From NCBI GenBank assembly GCA_026018925.1, contig JAKSZU010000516.1, forward strand, positions 1 to 64,000: a stretch of DNA of 64,000 nucleotides, written 5' to 3'. The notes under the pieces were generated by a model. That model had not been told where the DNA came from, did not search any database, and was given only the letters and a program-made list of their open reading frames with translations. Positions 52,184 to 63,200 of the stretch are shown here, piece by piece. Source of the DNA: Tupaia tana. Lineage: Eukaryota > Chordata > Mammalia > Scandentia > Tupaiidae. Position numbers and translations under genes: made by a program. Position 1 is the stretch's first letter, and each line of letters opens with the position of its first letter.

Positions 52184-55100
52184 ATGGCCAACTTAAATGC
52201 CGGGACAGATCCATTAACATCAATAATAACATTGAATGTTAATGGATTAAACTCTCCAATCAAGAGACACAGACTGGCTGAATGGGTTAAAAAACAAAAA
52301 CCCTCTATCTGTTGCCTACAGGAAACCCACTTCATGGATAAAGATATACATAGACTGAAAGTGAAGGGTTGGAAAAAGATTTTCCATGCAAATGGGAACC
52401 AAAAAAGAGCTGGAGTCGCAATACTGATCTCTGACAAAATAGGCTTTAAAACAAAAACTGTTCGAAGAGACAAAGAAGGGCACTATATTGTAGTAAAAGG
52501 ATCAATCGATCAAGAAGATATAACGCTTATTAATATCTATGCGCCCAACACAGGAGCACCCAAATATGTGAAGGAAAGACTGCTAGATCTAAAAAGGGAG
52601 ATAGACTGCAACACACTAATTGTTGGAGACCTCAACACTGCACTATCCCCCCTGGATAGATCATCTAGACAAAAAATAGGTAAAGAGATAAAAGATCTAA
52701 ATGATATCATAAATCAAATGGACTTAACAGACATCTATAGAACTTTCCATCCTAAAACCTCAAGATACACTTTTTTCTCGCCGCCACATGGAACATTCTC
52801 GAAGATTGACCACATCATTGGGCACAAAGCAAGCCTCTACAGATTCAAAAGCATAGAAACTATACCCAGCATCTTCACCGACCATGATGGAATTAAACTT
52901 GAGTTTAATTTCAAGAGAAATCCTCAAAAATACTCAAATACATGGAAACTTAATAACCTACTCCTGAATGACTCCACAACTACTGAAGAAATAAAGACTG
53001 AAATCAAAAGGTTCATGGAAGCCAATGACAATGAGGACACGAGTTTCCATAATCTTTGGGACACTGCTAAAGCAGTCATAAGAGGGAAGTTCATAGCAAT
53101 TAGTGCACATAAGAGGAGCATGGAAAGAAGGCAAATGGATCACCTAACATCATGCCTCACAGAATTGGAAAAGCAACAGCAAAAAGATCCAAAAAACTCA
53201 AGGAGAAAGGAAATAATAAAGATACGAGCAGAAATAAATGAAATAGAAAATAAACGAACTATACAGAAAATAAATGAAAGTAAAAGCTGGTTCTTTGAAA
53301 AGGTAAACAAAATTGATACACCACTAGCGAGACTTATTAAGAAGAAGAGAGAAAAGAACCAGGTGAATCAGATCTGCAATGAAGCAGGCAAAATAACAAC
53401 AGACATAGTAGAAATAAAAAACATTATTAGGGGATACTATGAACATCTGTATGCCAAGAAACAAGATAATTTGGATGAGATGGACAAATTTCTGGACAGG
53501 TATAATCTACCTAGATTGAGCCAGGAGGATATAGAAAGTCTGAATAGGTCAATAACAAGCCAGGAGATCAAATCAGTTATAAATAACCTCCCAACAAAGA
53601 AAAGCCCTGGCCCTGATGGATTCACCTCTGAATTCTACAAAACTTTCAAAGAAGAGTTAACCCCCATTCTGCTCAAGTTATTTCTAAATATCCAAAAGGG
53701 TGAATCTCTCCCTAATTCATTCTATGAAGCCTCTATCACCCTTATCCTTAAAACTGATAAGGACAGGACAAGGAAGGAAAACTATAGACCAATATCCCTG
53801 ATGAATATAGACGCGAAGATTCTCAACAAGGTACTAGCAAATCGTATACAACAACTTATCAAAAAGATTATACATCATGATCAGGTAGGCTTTATCCCAG
53901 GAATGCAAGGTTGGTTCAACATACGCAAAACCATAAATGTAATACACCATATTAATAGGAAGAAAGATAAAAACCATATGGTCATATCAATTGATGCAGA
54001 AAAAGCATTTGATAAGATACAACATCCCTTCATGATCAAGACTCTCAGCAAAATGGGCATAGAAGGGCCATTTCTCAACACAATAAAAGCTATCTATGAA
54101 AAACCCATAGCGAACATCATCCTCAATGGAGAAAAGCTGAAAGCTTTTCCACTAAAAACGGGTACAAGACAAGGATGTCCACTTTCTCCACTCCTCTTCA
54201 ATATAGTACTAGAAGTCTTGGCCATTGCAATCAGAAAAGAGGAAAAAATAAAAGGCATTCAAATAGGAAAAGAAGAGGTGAAACTCTCTCTATTTGCAGA
54301 TGACATGATTGTATACATAGAAGACCCAATGGTTTCCATAAAAAAATTTCTGGAAGTAATACATGAATACAGTAACGTTGCAGGATACAAAATTAATATC
54401 CAGAAATCTATAGCATTTCTGTATACGAACAACAGGCAGACTGAGATGGAACTGAAAAAAGTTGTTCCATTTACCATAGCCACAAAAAGTATAAGATACT
54501 TAGGGATAAATCTAACTAAAGAAGTTAAAGACCTCCACAAGGAAAACTATGAGAAGATAAAAAAAGAAATTGAAAATGACACAAAAAAGTGGAAGGACAT
54601 CCCATGTTCCTGGATTGGAAGAATTAATATAATCAAAATGGCAATTCTACCCAAATTAATCTACCTATTTAATGCAATGCCAATCAAAGTACCAGACACA
54701 TTCTTCACAGATCTAGGAAAGACAATCATAACGTTTGTCTGGAATCATAAAAGACCCCGTATTGCCAAAGCAGTTTTGCACAAGAAGAATGGAGTGGGCG
54801 GCATCTCACTCCCTGACCCAAAAATATACTACAAAGCTGTGGTAATCAAAACAGCATGGTACTGGCACAGGAACAGACAGGTGGACCAATGGAACAGAAT
54901 AGAGTCCCCAGAAATGAATGCTCAAACATACAGCCAACTGATTTTTGACAAGGGGCACCAGTCAATCCTGTGGGAAAAGGATAACCTCTTCAGCAAATGG
55001 TGCTGGCAAAACTGGATCTCCACTTGCAGAAAGATGAATCTGAACCCCTACCTCTCACCTCTGACAAAAATAAAGTCAAGGTGGATCAAAGATCTAAACC

Positions 55101-55825
55101 TAAGACCTCAAACTATAAAACTGCTCCTGGAAAACACCGGGGAAACTCTGGGAGACATTGGGGTAGGGAAAAACTTCTTAAATAAGACTCCCAATGCACA
55201 GTCTATGATCCCTAAAATAGACAAGTGGGATTACATCAGACTAAGAAGTTTCTGCATGGCAAAAGACACAGTGATTAGTGTGAACAGACAGCCCTCAGAA
55301 TGGGAAAATATTTTTGTAAACTATGCATCAGACAAGGGACTGATAACCAGAATCCACAAGGAACTCAAGCGGCTGTTTCGGAAAAAGACAATCAATCCTA
55401 TTAAAAGATGGGAGAATGAGTTGAAAAAACCACTTTCTAAAGACGACATACGAATAGCTAAAAGGCATATGAAAAAATGCTCAACATCCCTCATTGTAAG
55501 AGAAATGCAGATCAAAACAACAATGAGATATCACCTAACCCCAGTCAGAATGTCTAAGATTAAAAAAACAAAAAATGATAAGTGCTGGAGGGGGTGTGGT
55601 GAAAAGGGAACTCTCTTACACTGCTGGTGGGACTGTAAATTGGTACAACCACTGTGGAGAACAATTTGGAGATTCCTCCAAAATCTACAAATAGAACTAC
55701 CATATGATCCAGCAATCCCACTCCTTGGTATCTACCCGAAGGACAGAAGAATACTTAATCGAAAAAGTGCTTGCACATCGATGTTTATTGCGGCACTTTT
55801 CACGATTGCTAAGTCATGGAAATAA
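52184..55825 (+). CDS. L1 ORF2: endonuclease and reverse transcriptase, C-terminally shortened
   Basis: ORF2p nicks target DNA and copies L1 RNA by target-primed reverse transcription. It is 1213 residues, against about 1275 in human L1. The N-terminal APE-like endonuclease keeps all expected catalytic positions: N18, E47 (QETHF), D149 and N151 (GDLNT), D209 (KIDH) and H234 (TDH). Each is offset by four from the human numbering. The reverse transcriptase holds [34 protein letters not shown] and the catalytic FADD at residues 704-707. The C-terminal Cys motif is intact: C1134, C1138, H1146, C1151. A TAA at 55823-55825, just after AKSW, ends the frame. In-frame codons similar to the usual L1 C-terminus continue past it, so it is probably a premature stop removing about 60 residues. 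Confidence 0.93.
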   Translation: MANLNAGTDPLTSIITLNVNGLNSPIKRHRLAEWVKKQKPSICCLQETHFMDKDIHRLKVKGWKKIFHANGNQKRAGVAILISDKIGFKTKTVRRDKEGHYIVVKGSIDQEDITLINIYAPNTGAPKYVKERLLDLKREIDCNTLIVGDLNTALSPLDRSSRQKIGKEIKDLNDIINQMDLTDIYRTFHPKTSRYTFFSPPHGTFSKIDHIIGHKASLYRFKSIETIPSIFTDHDGIKLEFNFKRNPQKYSNTWKLNNLLLNDSTTTEEIKTEIKRFMEANDNEDTSFHNLWDTAKAVIRGKFIAISAHKRSMERRQMDHLTSCLTELEKQQQKDPKNSRRKEIIKIRAEINEIENKRTIQKINESKSWFFEKVNKIDTPLARLIKKKREKNQVNQICNEAGKITTDIVEIKNIIRGYYEHLYAKKQDNLDEMDKFLDRYNLPRLSQEDIESLNRSITSQEIKSVINNLPTKKSPGPDGFTSEFYKTFKEELTPILLKLFLNIQKGESLPNSFYEASITLILKTDKDRTRKENYRPISLMNIDAKILNKVLANRIQQLIKKIIHHDQVGFIPGMQGWFNIRKTINVIHHINRKKDKNHMVISIDAEKAFDKIQHPFMIKTLSKMGIEGPFLNTIKAIYEKPIANIILNGEKLKAFPLKTGTRQGCPLSPLLFNIVLEVLAIAIRKEEKIKGIQIGKEEVKLSLFADDMIVYIEDPMVSIKKFLEVIHEYSNVAGYKINIQKSIAFLYTNNRQTEMELKKVVPFTIATKSIRYLGINLTKEVKDLHKENYEKIKKEIENDTKKWKDIPCSWIGRINIIKMAILPKLIYLFNAMPIKVPDTFFTDLGKTIITFVWNHKRPRIAKAVLHKKNGVGGISLPDPKIYYKAVVIKTAWYWHRNRQVDQWNRIESPEMNAQTYSQLIFDKGHQSILWEKDNLFSKWCWQNWISTCRKMNLNPYLSPLTKIKSRWIKDLNLRPQTIKLLLENTGETLGDIGVGKNFLNKTPNAQSMIPKIDKWDYIRLRSFCMAKDTVISVNRQPSEWENIFVNYASDKGLITRIHKELKRLFRKKTINPIKRWENELKKPLSKDDIRIAKRHMKKCSTSLIVREMQIKTTMRYHLTPVRMSKIKKTKNDKCWRGCGEKGTLLHCWWDCKLVQPLWRTIWRFLQNLQIELPYDPAIPLLGIYPKDRRILNRKSACTSMFIAALFTIAKSWK

Positions 55826-56355
55826 CCTAAATGCCCACGAACTGATGAATGGTTAGAAAAACTGTGGCACATATACTCAATGGAATACTATTCATCCATA
55901 AAAAAAACAACAAATCCCTGGCTTTTGAAAGGAAGTGGATGAATATGGAAGACTTACTGTTGAGTGAAGCAAGCCATGCTATGAAGGAGAGACATTGTAT
56001 GTCCCCACTTAATATATACCGAGTGTCTGCACTCTAAATGTGTATATATATATATATATATACACATATATATTTGTATATTTATGTATATATATATTTT
56101 TGAAACCATTCTGCTTCTGTTGTTAAAGAGTTTTAAATTTATACAAAATTATAAGACATATTTTGAACATTATCTTTAAAATTCAGTATTTTGAGATATT
56201 GAATGTTGTTTGTAAACTGTCAAGAATTATGGAGTATGAGCTAAAATTTTTTGCTATGTAAAGTAAATGTTTGCGGAAAAATGTAAAAAAATAAAAATAA
56301 AAATTAAAAAAAAATTTTTCAAACTAAAAAAAATAAAAAATAAAAAATAAATTTA
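55826..56355 (+). other. L1 ORF2 remnant, 3' UTR, TA microsatellite and A-rich tail
   Basis: The first ~200 bp still resemble the end of mammalian ORF2 and the start of the 3' UTR (for example GGCACATATACTCAATGGAA). A TA-rich simple repeat follows at about 56039-56100, then AT-rich DNA. The tail is a mixture of A runs with AATAAA-like motifs at about 56283-56355. Its heterogeneity suggests decay of an older poly(A) tail, or that the exact 3' end lies a little earlier. Confidence 0.75.
56041..56097. repeat. TA-rich microsatellite
   Basis: Runs of alternating TATATA with short interruptions (ACACA, TTTGTA, TTTATG) lie within the L1 3' non-coding region. Confidence 0.85.
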
Positions 56356-56945
56356 AAGAGTAAATGTTGAAACAACAAAAAATAAAATTACAGTTATTCT
56401 TAAAACATTCTAACTTTACTCATGTGTCTAGAGTTTTTGAATTACAGAACTATCCTCCACAAAAGTCAGGTATTTGGTAAAGCAACGCACACAGGACCAT
56501 GTTGAATGACTACACAATGACGTTTTAAAAGCCTAACAATTTGATATGTAAGAACAGTAATTATTATACTAATTTTATAGAGCAAAGTCAATTAGTTTTC
56601 TTTCAGATTCCATCTTTTGAGAATATAGTTTAAATATCAAACCATCTTTCCTTTTATGAAATTCTGTGACATTTAATATAAATTGATATAAACATTTAAG
56701 TTTTGCATCTCTACACTATATATTCCATTATAAAAGTAGCTTAGAAGTTTTCTAAAATCTCTTGCTAAAAAGCTGATTTTACTGTGGTGAAATCTACCTG
56801 TTGCATTTCAAGCTTTTCTTCCCAAATATATTCATAATTTTTAATAGAACTATCAATGACACTCTTCTCCCATGAAGTAGCATTTTCACATTTAGCAAAG
56901 TAGTTAAGAGATAACAAACTTTTAAAAGTATAAGAATTTAGGCAG
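56356..56945. other. AT-rich single-copy-looking DNA between L1 tail and array B
   Basis: This 590-bp stretch matches neither array nor any L1 part I recognise. It is AT-rich with many short A and T runs. It ends in ATTTAGGCAG, directly against the first block of array B, which thus begins exactly at an exon-like boundary after CAG. Apart from the weak minus-strand exon candidate at 56798-56918, I see no gene in it. Confidence 0.6.
56798..56918 (-). pseudogene. Possible minus-strand coding exon or fragment, unrecognised
   Basis: On the minus strand, a 121-nt segment lies between an AG (ACTTTTAAAAG) and a good donor (CAACAG|GTAGAT). It is open in the frame that includes SLNYFAKCENATSWEKS and NYEYIWEEKLEMQQ. 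The peptide has a mixed, protein-like composition unlike the surrounding low-complexity translations. The acceptor lacks a strong pyrimidine tract and no partner exon is visible. I do not recognise the protein. It could be an exon of an unrelated gene, a processed-gene fragment or chance. Confidence 0.2.
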
Positions 56946-57332
56946 ACTTTCCTGGACTGCCAGCAGGCAATAGCGTGTCCTGCAAGCCTCTGGCCAGCAA
57001 GGGAAACTGAGGGAGGGTCACCTCTGACCCCCACCCCACTTCCAGACCCCCAGGCCACATACTCCACCTTCTAGACTTTCCTGGACTGCCAGCAGGCAAT
57101 AGCGTGTCCTGCAAGCCTCTGGCCAGCAAGGGATACTGAGGGAGGGTCACCTCTGACCCCCACCACACTTCCAGACCCCCAGGCCCCAGACTCCAACTTC
57201 TAGACTTTCCTGGACTGCCAGCAGGCAATAGCGTGTCCTGCAAGCCTCTGGCCAGCAAGGGATACTGAGGGAGGGTCACCTCTGACCCCCACCCCACTTC
57301 CAGACCCCCAGGAACCAGACTCCACCTTCTAG
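56946..57332 (+). repeat. Array B fused trimer 1: three blocks with no spacers
   Basis: Three 129-bp blocks (56946-57074, 57075-57203, 57204-57332) are joined directly as CTTCTAG|ACTTTCC. The third is followed by a normal GTAGGTAG spacer. The joins fall exactly at the predicted splice boundaries. This trimer also forms the left edge of array B. Confidence 0.95.
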
Positions 57333-57440
57333 GTAGGTAGCCAGGATCTCCTTGAGGCGGGTTTTTTTTTTTTTTTTCTGTTATTTCTCTTGACCCCCCT
57401 GCATTCCCCTGTGAACACCTAGCCCTCCTTCTCCCCCCAG

Positions 57441-57569
57441 ACTTTCCTGGACTGCCAGCAGGCAACAACGTGTCCTGCAAGCCTCTGGCCAGCAAGGGAT
57501 ACTGAGGGAGGGTCACCACTGACCCCCACCCCACTTCCAGACCCCCAGGCCCCAGACTCCAACTTCTAG
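57441..57569 (+). other. Representative exon-like block of array B (129 bp)
   Basis: The block is bounded by CCCCCCAG upstream and TAG|GTAGGTAG downstream, giving good acceptor and donor contexts. Its length is a multiple of three, yet all plus frames are closed: frame 1 by the terminal TAG, frame 2 by CAATAG or its equivalent in most copies, and frame 3 by TACTGA. The GC-rich content contrasts with the T-rich spacer. Block-to-block fusions elsewhere in the array confirm these exact edges as a functional or mutational unit. Confidence 0.6.
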
Positions 57570-57675
57570 GTAGGTAGCCAGGATCTCCTTGAGGCGGGTT
57601 TTTTTTTTTTTCTTTTCTTTTCTCTTGACCCCCCTGCATTCCCCTGTTAACACCTAGCCCTCCTTCTCCCCCCAG
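57570..57675 (+). other. Representative intron-like spacer of array B (106 bp)
   Basis: It starts GTAGGT and ends CTCCTTCTCCCCCCAG, a strong pyrimidine tract with a CAG acceptor. TTAAC at 57647-57651 fits the YTNAY branch-point consensus, with the A at 57650, 25 nt before the acceptor end. One AG occurs in between (CCTAGCCC). Some other copies have damaged sites: CAA in place of CAG near 61806 and 62529, CTG near 63968, and TAGTTAGG in place of TAGGTAGG near 61206. Confidence 0.6.
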
Positions 57676-58645
57676 ACTTTACTGGACTGCCAGCAGGCAA
57701 GAGCGTGTCCTGCAAGCCTCTGGCCAGCAAGGGATACTGAGGGAGGGTCACCTCTGACACCCACCCCACTTCCAGACCCCCAGGCCCCAGACTCCACCTT
57801 CTAGGTAGGTAGCCAGGATCTCCTTGAGGCGGGTTTTTTTTTTTTTTTCTTTTCTTTTCTCTTGACCCCCCTGCATTCCCCTGTTAACACCTAGCCCTCC
57901 TTCCCCCCCAGACTTTCCTGGACTGCCAGCAGGCAATAACGTGTCCTGCAAGCCTCTGGCCAGCAAGGGATACTGACGGAGGGTCACCTTTGACCCCCAC
58001 CCCACTTCCAGACCCCCAGACCCCAGACTCCACCTTCTAGGTAGGTAGCCAGGATCTCCTTGAGGCGGGTTTTTTATTTTTTTATTTATTTATTTTTCTT
58101 TTCTTTTCTCTTGACCCCCCTGCATTCCCCTGTTAACACCTAGCCCTCCTTCTCCCCCCAGACTTTCCTGGACTGCCAGCAGGCAATAGCGTGTCCTGCA
58201 AGCCTCTGTCCAGCAAGGGATACTGAGGGAGGGTCACCTCTGACCCCCACCCCACTTCCAGACCCCCAGGCCCCAGACTCCACCTTCTAGGTAGGTAGCC
58301 AGGATCTCCTTGAGGCGGGTTTTTTTTTTTTTTTCCTTTTTCTTTTATTTTTTCTTGACCCCCCTGCATTCCCCTGTTAACACCTAGCCCTCCTTCTCCC
58401 CCCAGACTTTGCTGGACTGCCAGCAGGCAATAGCATGTCCTGCAAGCCTCTGGCCAGCAAGGGATACTGAGGGAGGGTCACCTCTGACCCCCACCCCACT
58501 TCCCAACCCCCAGGCCCCAGACTCCACCTTCTAGGAAGGTAGACAGGATCTCCTTGAGGCGGGTTTTTTTTTTTTTCTTTTCTTTTCTTTTCTCTTGACC
58601 CCCCTGCATTCCCCTGTTTACACCTAGCCCTCCTTCTCCCCCCAG

Positions 58646-59032
58646 ACGTTCCTGGACTGCCAGCAGGCAATAGCGTGTCCTGCAAGCCTCTGGCCAGCAA
58701 GGGATACTGAGGGAGGGTCACATCTGACCCCCACCCCACTTCCAGACCCCCAGGCCCCAGACTCCACCTTCTAGACTTTCCTGGACTTCCAGCAGGCAAT
58801 AGCGTGTCCTGCAAGACTCTGGACAGCAAGGGATAGTGAGGGAGGGTCAACTCTGACCCCCACCCCACTTCCAGACCCCCAGGCCCCAGACTCCACCTTC
58901 TAGACTTTCCTGGACTGCCAGCAGGCAATAGCGTGTGCTGCAAGACTCTGGCCAGCAAGGGATACTGAGGGAGGGTCACCTCTGACCCCCACCATACTTC
59001 CAGACCCCCAGGCCCCAGACTCCACCTTCTAG
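58646..59032 (+). repeat. Array B fused trimer 2: three blocks with no spacers
   Basis: Blocks 58646-58774, 58775-58903 and 58904-59032 are each 129 bp and joined as CTAG|ACTTTCC. A normal spacer precedes the first (ending CCCCAG) and follows the last (GTAGGTAG). Confidence 0.95.
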
Positions 59033-59856
59033 GTAGGTAGCCAGGATCTCCTTGAGGCGGGTTTTTTTTTTTCTTTTATTTCTCTTGACCCCCCTGCATT
59101 CCCCTGTTAACACCTAGCCCTCCTTCTCCCCCCAGACTTTCCTGGACTGCCAGCAGGCAATAACGTGTACTGCATGCCTCTGGCCAGCAAGGGATACTGA
59201 GGGAGGGTCACCACTGACCCCCACACCACGTCCAGACCTCCAGGCCCCAGACTCCACCTACTAGGTAGGTAGCCAGGATCTCCTTGAGGCGGGTTTTTTT
59301 TTTTTTCTTTTCTTTTCTCTTGACCCCCCTACATTCCCATGTTAACACCTAGCCCTCCTTCTCCCCCCAGACTTTCCTGGACTGCCAGCAGGCAATAGCG
59401 TGTCCTGCAAGCCTCTGGCCAGCAAGGGACACTGAGGGAGTGTCACCTCTGACCCCCACCCCACTTCCAGACCCCCAGGCCCCAGACTCCACCTTCTAGG
59501 TAGGTAGCCAGGATCTCCTTGAGGCGGGTTTTTTATTTTTTTATTTATTTATTTTTCTTTTCTTTTCTCTTGACCCCCCTGCATTCCCCTGTTAACACCT
59601 AGCCCTCCTTCTCCCTGCAGACTTTCCTGGACTGCCAGCAGGCAATAGCGTGTCCTGCAAACCTCTGGCCAGCAAGGGATACTGAGGGAGAGTCACCTCT
59701 GACCCCGACCCCACTTCCAGACCCCCAGGCCCCAGACTCCACCTTCTAGGTAGGTAACCAGGATCTCCTTGAGGCGGGTTTTTTTTTTTTTTCTTTTCTT
59801 TTCTCTTGAACCCCCTGCATTCCGCTGTTAACACCTAGCCCTCCTTCTCCCCCCAG

Positions 59857-60243
59857 ACTTTCCTGGACTGCCAGCAGGCAATAGCGTGTCCTGCAAGCCT
59901 CTGGCCAGCAAGGGATACTGAGGGAGGGTCACCTCTGACCCCCACCCCACTTCCAGACCCCCAGGCCCCAGACTCCACCTTCTATACTTTCCTGGACTGC
60001 CAGCAGGCAATAGCGTGTCCTGCAAGCCTCTGGCCAGCAAGGGATACTGAGGGAGGGTCACCTCTGACCCCCACCCCACTTCCAGGCCCCCATGCCCCAG
60101 ACTCCACCTTCTAGACTTTCCTGGACGGCCAGCAGGCAATAGCGTGTCCTGCAAGCCTTTGGCCAGCAAGGGATACTGAGGGAGGTTCACCTCTGACCCC
60201 CACTCCACTTCCAGACCCCAAGGCCCCAGACTCCACCTTCTAG
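59857..60243 (+). repeat. Array B fused trimer 3: three blocks with no spacers
   Basis: Blocks 59857-59985, 59986-60114 and 60115-60243 are each 129 bp. The first join reads CTAT|ACTTTCC, a single change of the usual final G. The second is CTAG|ACTTTCC. Normal spacers flank the trimer on both sides. Confidence 0.95.
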
Positions 60244-63200
60244 GTAGGTAGCCAGGATCTCCTTGAGGCGGGTTATTATTTTTTTTTTCCTTTTCTTTTC
60301 CATTGACCCCCCTGCATTTCCCGGTTAACACCTAGCCCTCCTTCTCCCCCCAGACTTTCTTGGACTGCCAGCAGGCAATAGCGTGTCCTGCAAGCCTCTG
60401 GCCAGCAAGGGATACTGAGGGAGGGTCACCTCTGACCCCCACCCCACTTCCAGACCCCCAGGACCCAGACTCCACCTTCTAGGTAGGTAGCCAGGATCTC
60501 CTTGAGGCGGGTTTTTTTTTTTCTTTTCTTTTCTCTTGACCCCCCTGCATTCCCCTGTTAACACCTAGCCCTCCTTCTCCCCCCAGAATTTCCTGGACTG
60601 CCAGCAGGCAATAGCGTGTCCTTCAAGCCTCTGGCCAGCAAGGGATACTGAGGGAGAGTCACCTCTGACCCCGACCCCACTTCCAGACCCCCAGGCCCCA
60701 GACTCCACCTTCTAAGTAGGTAGCCAGGATCTCCGTGAGGCGGGTTTTTTTGTTTTTTTTTTTTTTCCTTTTCTTTTCTCTTGAACCCCCTGCATTTCCC
60801 TGTTAACACCAAGCCCTCCTTCTCCCCCCAGATTTTCCTGGAATGCCAGCAGGCAATAACGTGTCCTGCAAGCCTCTGGCCAGCAAGGAATACTAAGGGA
60901 GGGTCACCTCTGACCCCCACCCCACTTCCAGACCCCCTGGCCCAAGACTCCACCTTCTAGGTAGGTAACCAGGATCTCCTTGAGGCGGGTTTTTTTTTTT
61001 TTTTCTTTTCTTTTTCTTTTTTTTTGGTTGACCCGCCTGCATTCCCCTGTTTACACCGAGCCCTCCTTCTCCCCCCAGACTTTCCTGGACTGACAGCAGC
61101 CAATAGGGTGTCCTGCAAGCCTCTGGCCAGCAAGGGATACTGAGGGAGGGTCACCTCTGACCCCCACCCCACTTCCAGTCCCCCAGGCCCCAGACTCCAC
61201 CTTCTAGTTAGGTAGCCAGGATCTCCTTGAGGCGGGTTTTTTTTTTTTTTTTTCTTTTTCTCTTCTTTTTTCTTGACCCCTCTGCATTCCCCTGTTAACA
61301 CTAGCCCTCCTTCTCCCCCCAGACTTTCCTAGACTGCCAGCAGGCAATAGCTTGTCCTGCAAGCCTCTGGCCAGCAAGGGATACTGAGGGAGGGTCACCT
61401 CTGACCCCCACCCCATTTCCAGACCTCCAGGCCCCAGACTCCACCTTCTAGGTAGGTAGCCAGGATCTCCTTGAGGCGGGTTTTTCTTTTTTTTTTTTTT
61501 ATTTCTTTTCTTTTCTCTTGACCCCCCTGCATTCCCCTGTTAACACCTAGTCCTCCTTCTCCCCGCAGACTTTCCTGGACGGCCAGCAGGCAATAGCGTA
61601 TCCTGCAAGCCTCTGTCCAGCAAGGGATACTGAGGGAGGGTCACCTCTGAACCCCACCCCACTTCCAGAACCCCAGGCCCCAGACTCCACCTTCTAGGTA
61701 GGTAGCCAAGATCTCCTTGAGGCGGGTTTTTTTTTTTTTTTTTCTTTTCTTTTCTCTTGACCCCCCTGCATTCCCCTGTTAACACCTAGCCCTCCTTCTC
61801 CCCCCAAATTTTCCTGGACTGCCAGCAGGCAATAGCGTGTACTGCAAGCCTCTGGCCAGCAAGGGATACTGAGGGAGGGTCACCTCTGACCCCCACCCCA
61901 CTTCCAGACCCCCAGGCCCTAGACTCCACCTTCTAGGTAGGTAGCCAGGATCTCCTTGAGGCGGGTTGTTTTTTTTTTTTCTTCTCTTTTCTCCTGACCC
62001 CCCTGCATTCCACTGTTAACACCTAGCCCTCCTTCTCCCCCCAGACTTTCCTGGACTGCCAGCAGGCAATAGCGTGTCCTGCAAGTCTCTGGCCAGCAAG
62101 GGATACTGAGGGAGGGTCACCTCTGACCACGACCACACTTCCAGACACCCAGGCCCCAGACTCCACCTTCTAGGTAGGTAGCCAGGATCTCCTTGAGGCA
62201 GGTTTTTTTTTTTTTTTTTTTTTTCTTTTCTTTTCTCTTGACCCCCATGCATTCCCCTGTTAACACCTAGCCCTCCTTCTCCCCCCAGACTTTCCTGGAC
62301 TGTCAGCAGGCAATAGCGTGTCCTGCAAGCCTCTGGCCAGCAAGGGATACTGAGGGAGGATCACCTCTGACCCCCACCCCACTTCCAGAACCCCAGGCCC
62401 TAGACTCCACCTTCTAGGTAGGTAGCCAAGATCTCCTTGAGGCGGGTTTTTTTCTTTTTTTTTTTTTCTTTTCTTTTCTCTTCACCCCCCTGCATTCCCC
62501 TGTTAACACCTAGCCCTCCTTTTCCCCCAAATTTTCCTGGACTGCCAGCAGGCAATAGCGTGTCCTGCAAGCCTCTGGCCAGCAAGGGATACTGAGGGAG
62601 GGTCACCTCTGAACCCCACCCCACTTCCAGACCCCCAGGCCCCAGACTCCACATTCTAGGTAGGTAGCCAGGATCTCCTTGAGGCGGGTTTTTTTTTTTT
62701 TTCTTTTTCTTTTCTTTTCTCTTGACCCCCCTGCATTCCCCTGTTAACACCTAGCCCTCCTTCTCCCCCCAGACTTTCCTGGACTGCCAGCAGGCAATAG
62801 CGTGTCCTGCAAGCCTCGGGCCAGCAAGGGATACTGAGGGAAGGTCACCTCTGAACCCCACCCCACTTCCAGACCCCCAGACCCCAGACTCCACCTTCTA
62901 GGTAGGTAACCAGGATCTCCTTGAGGCGGGTTATTTTATTTTTTTTTTCCTTTTCTTTCCTCTTGAACCCCCTGCATTTCCCTGTTAACACCTAGCCCTC
63001 CTTCTCCCCCAGATTTTCCTGGAGAGCCAGCAGGCAATAGCGTGTCCTGCAAGCCTCTGGCCAGCAAGGAATACTAAGGGAGGGTCACCTCTGACCCCCA
63101 CCCCACTTCCAGACCCCCAGTCCCCAGACTCCACCTTCTAGGTAGGTAGCCAGGATCTCCTTGAGGCGGGTTTTTTTTTTTTTCTTCTCTTTTCTCCTGA

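Larger units (their letters stand above)
50908..56355 (+). mobile_element. LINE-1 (L1) non-LTR retrotransposon, nearly complete
   Basis: The element contains a 5' non-coding region, ORF1 (one stop inside), a 44-nt inter-ORF gap, a long ORF2 with endonuclease, reverse transcriptase and Cys-rich regions, a 3' non-coding region with a TA microsatellite, and an A-rich tail near 56283-56355. It is in the same orientation as both arrays. Coding regions are well preserved, so it is a fairly young copy. It looks defective because of the ORF1 stop and the short ORF2. Array A does not resume after the tail and I found no target-site duplication, so the left junction at 50907/50908 may be a rearrangement rather than a clean insertion. 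The 5' limit is the array edge and the true start of the L1 is uncertain. Confidence 0.9.

Noticed and set aside
52924..54540. Minus-strand open frames of 60-140 codons inside L1
   Set aside because: They are shadows of ORF1 and ORF2 on the opposite strand.
55849..56037. Small plus-strand frame after ORF2 (62 codons)
   Set aside because: It is out-of-frame reading of the degraded ORF2 end and 3' UTR, with no family match.
56938..57639. 233-codon minus-strand frame across the first array B trimer
   Set aside because: The 129-bp block is 43 codons and happens to lack minus-strand stops. The frame is broken by spacers of varying length elsewhere, and the spacers have no GT-AG form on that strand.
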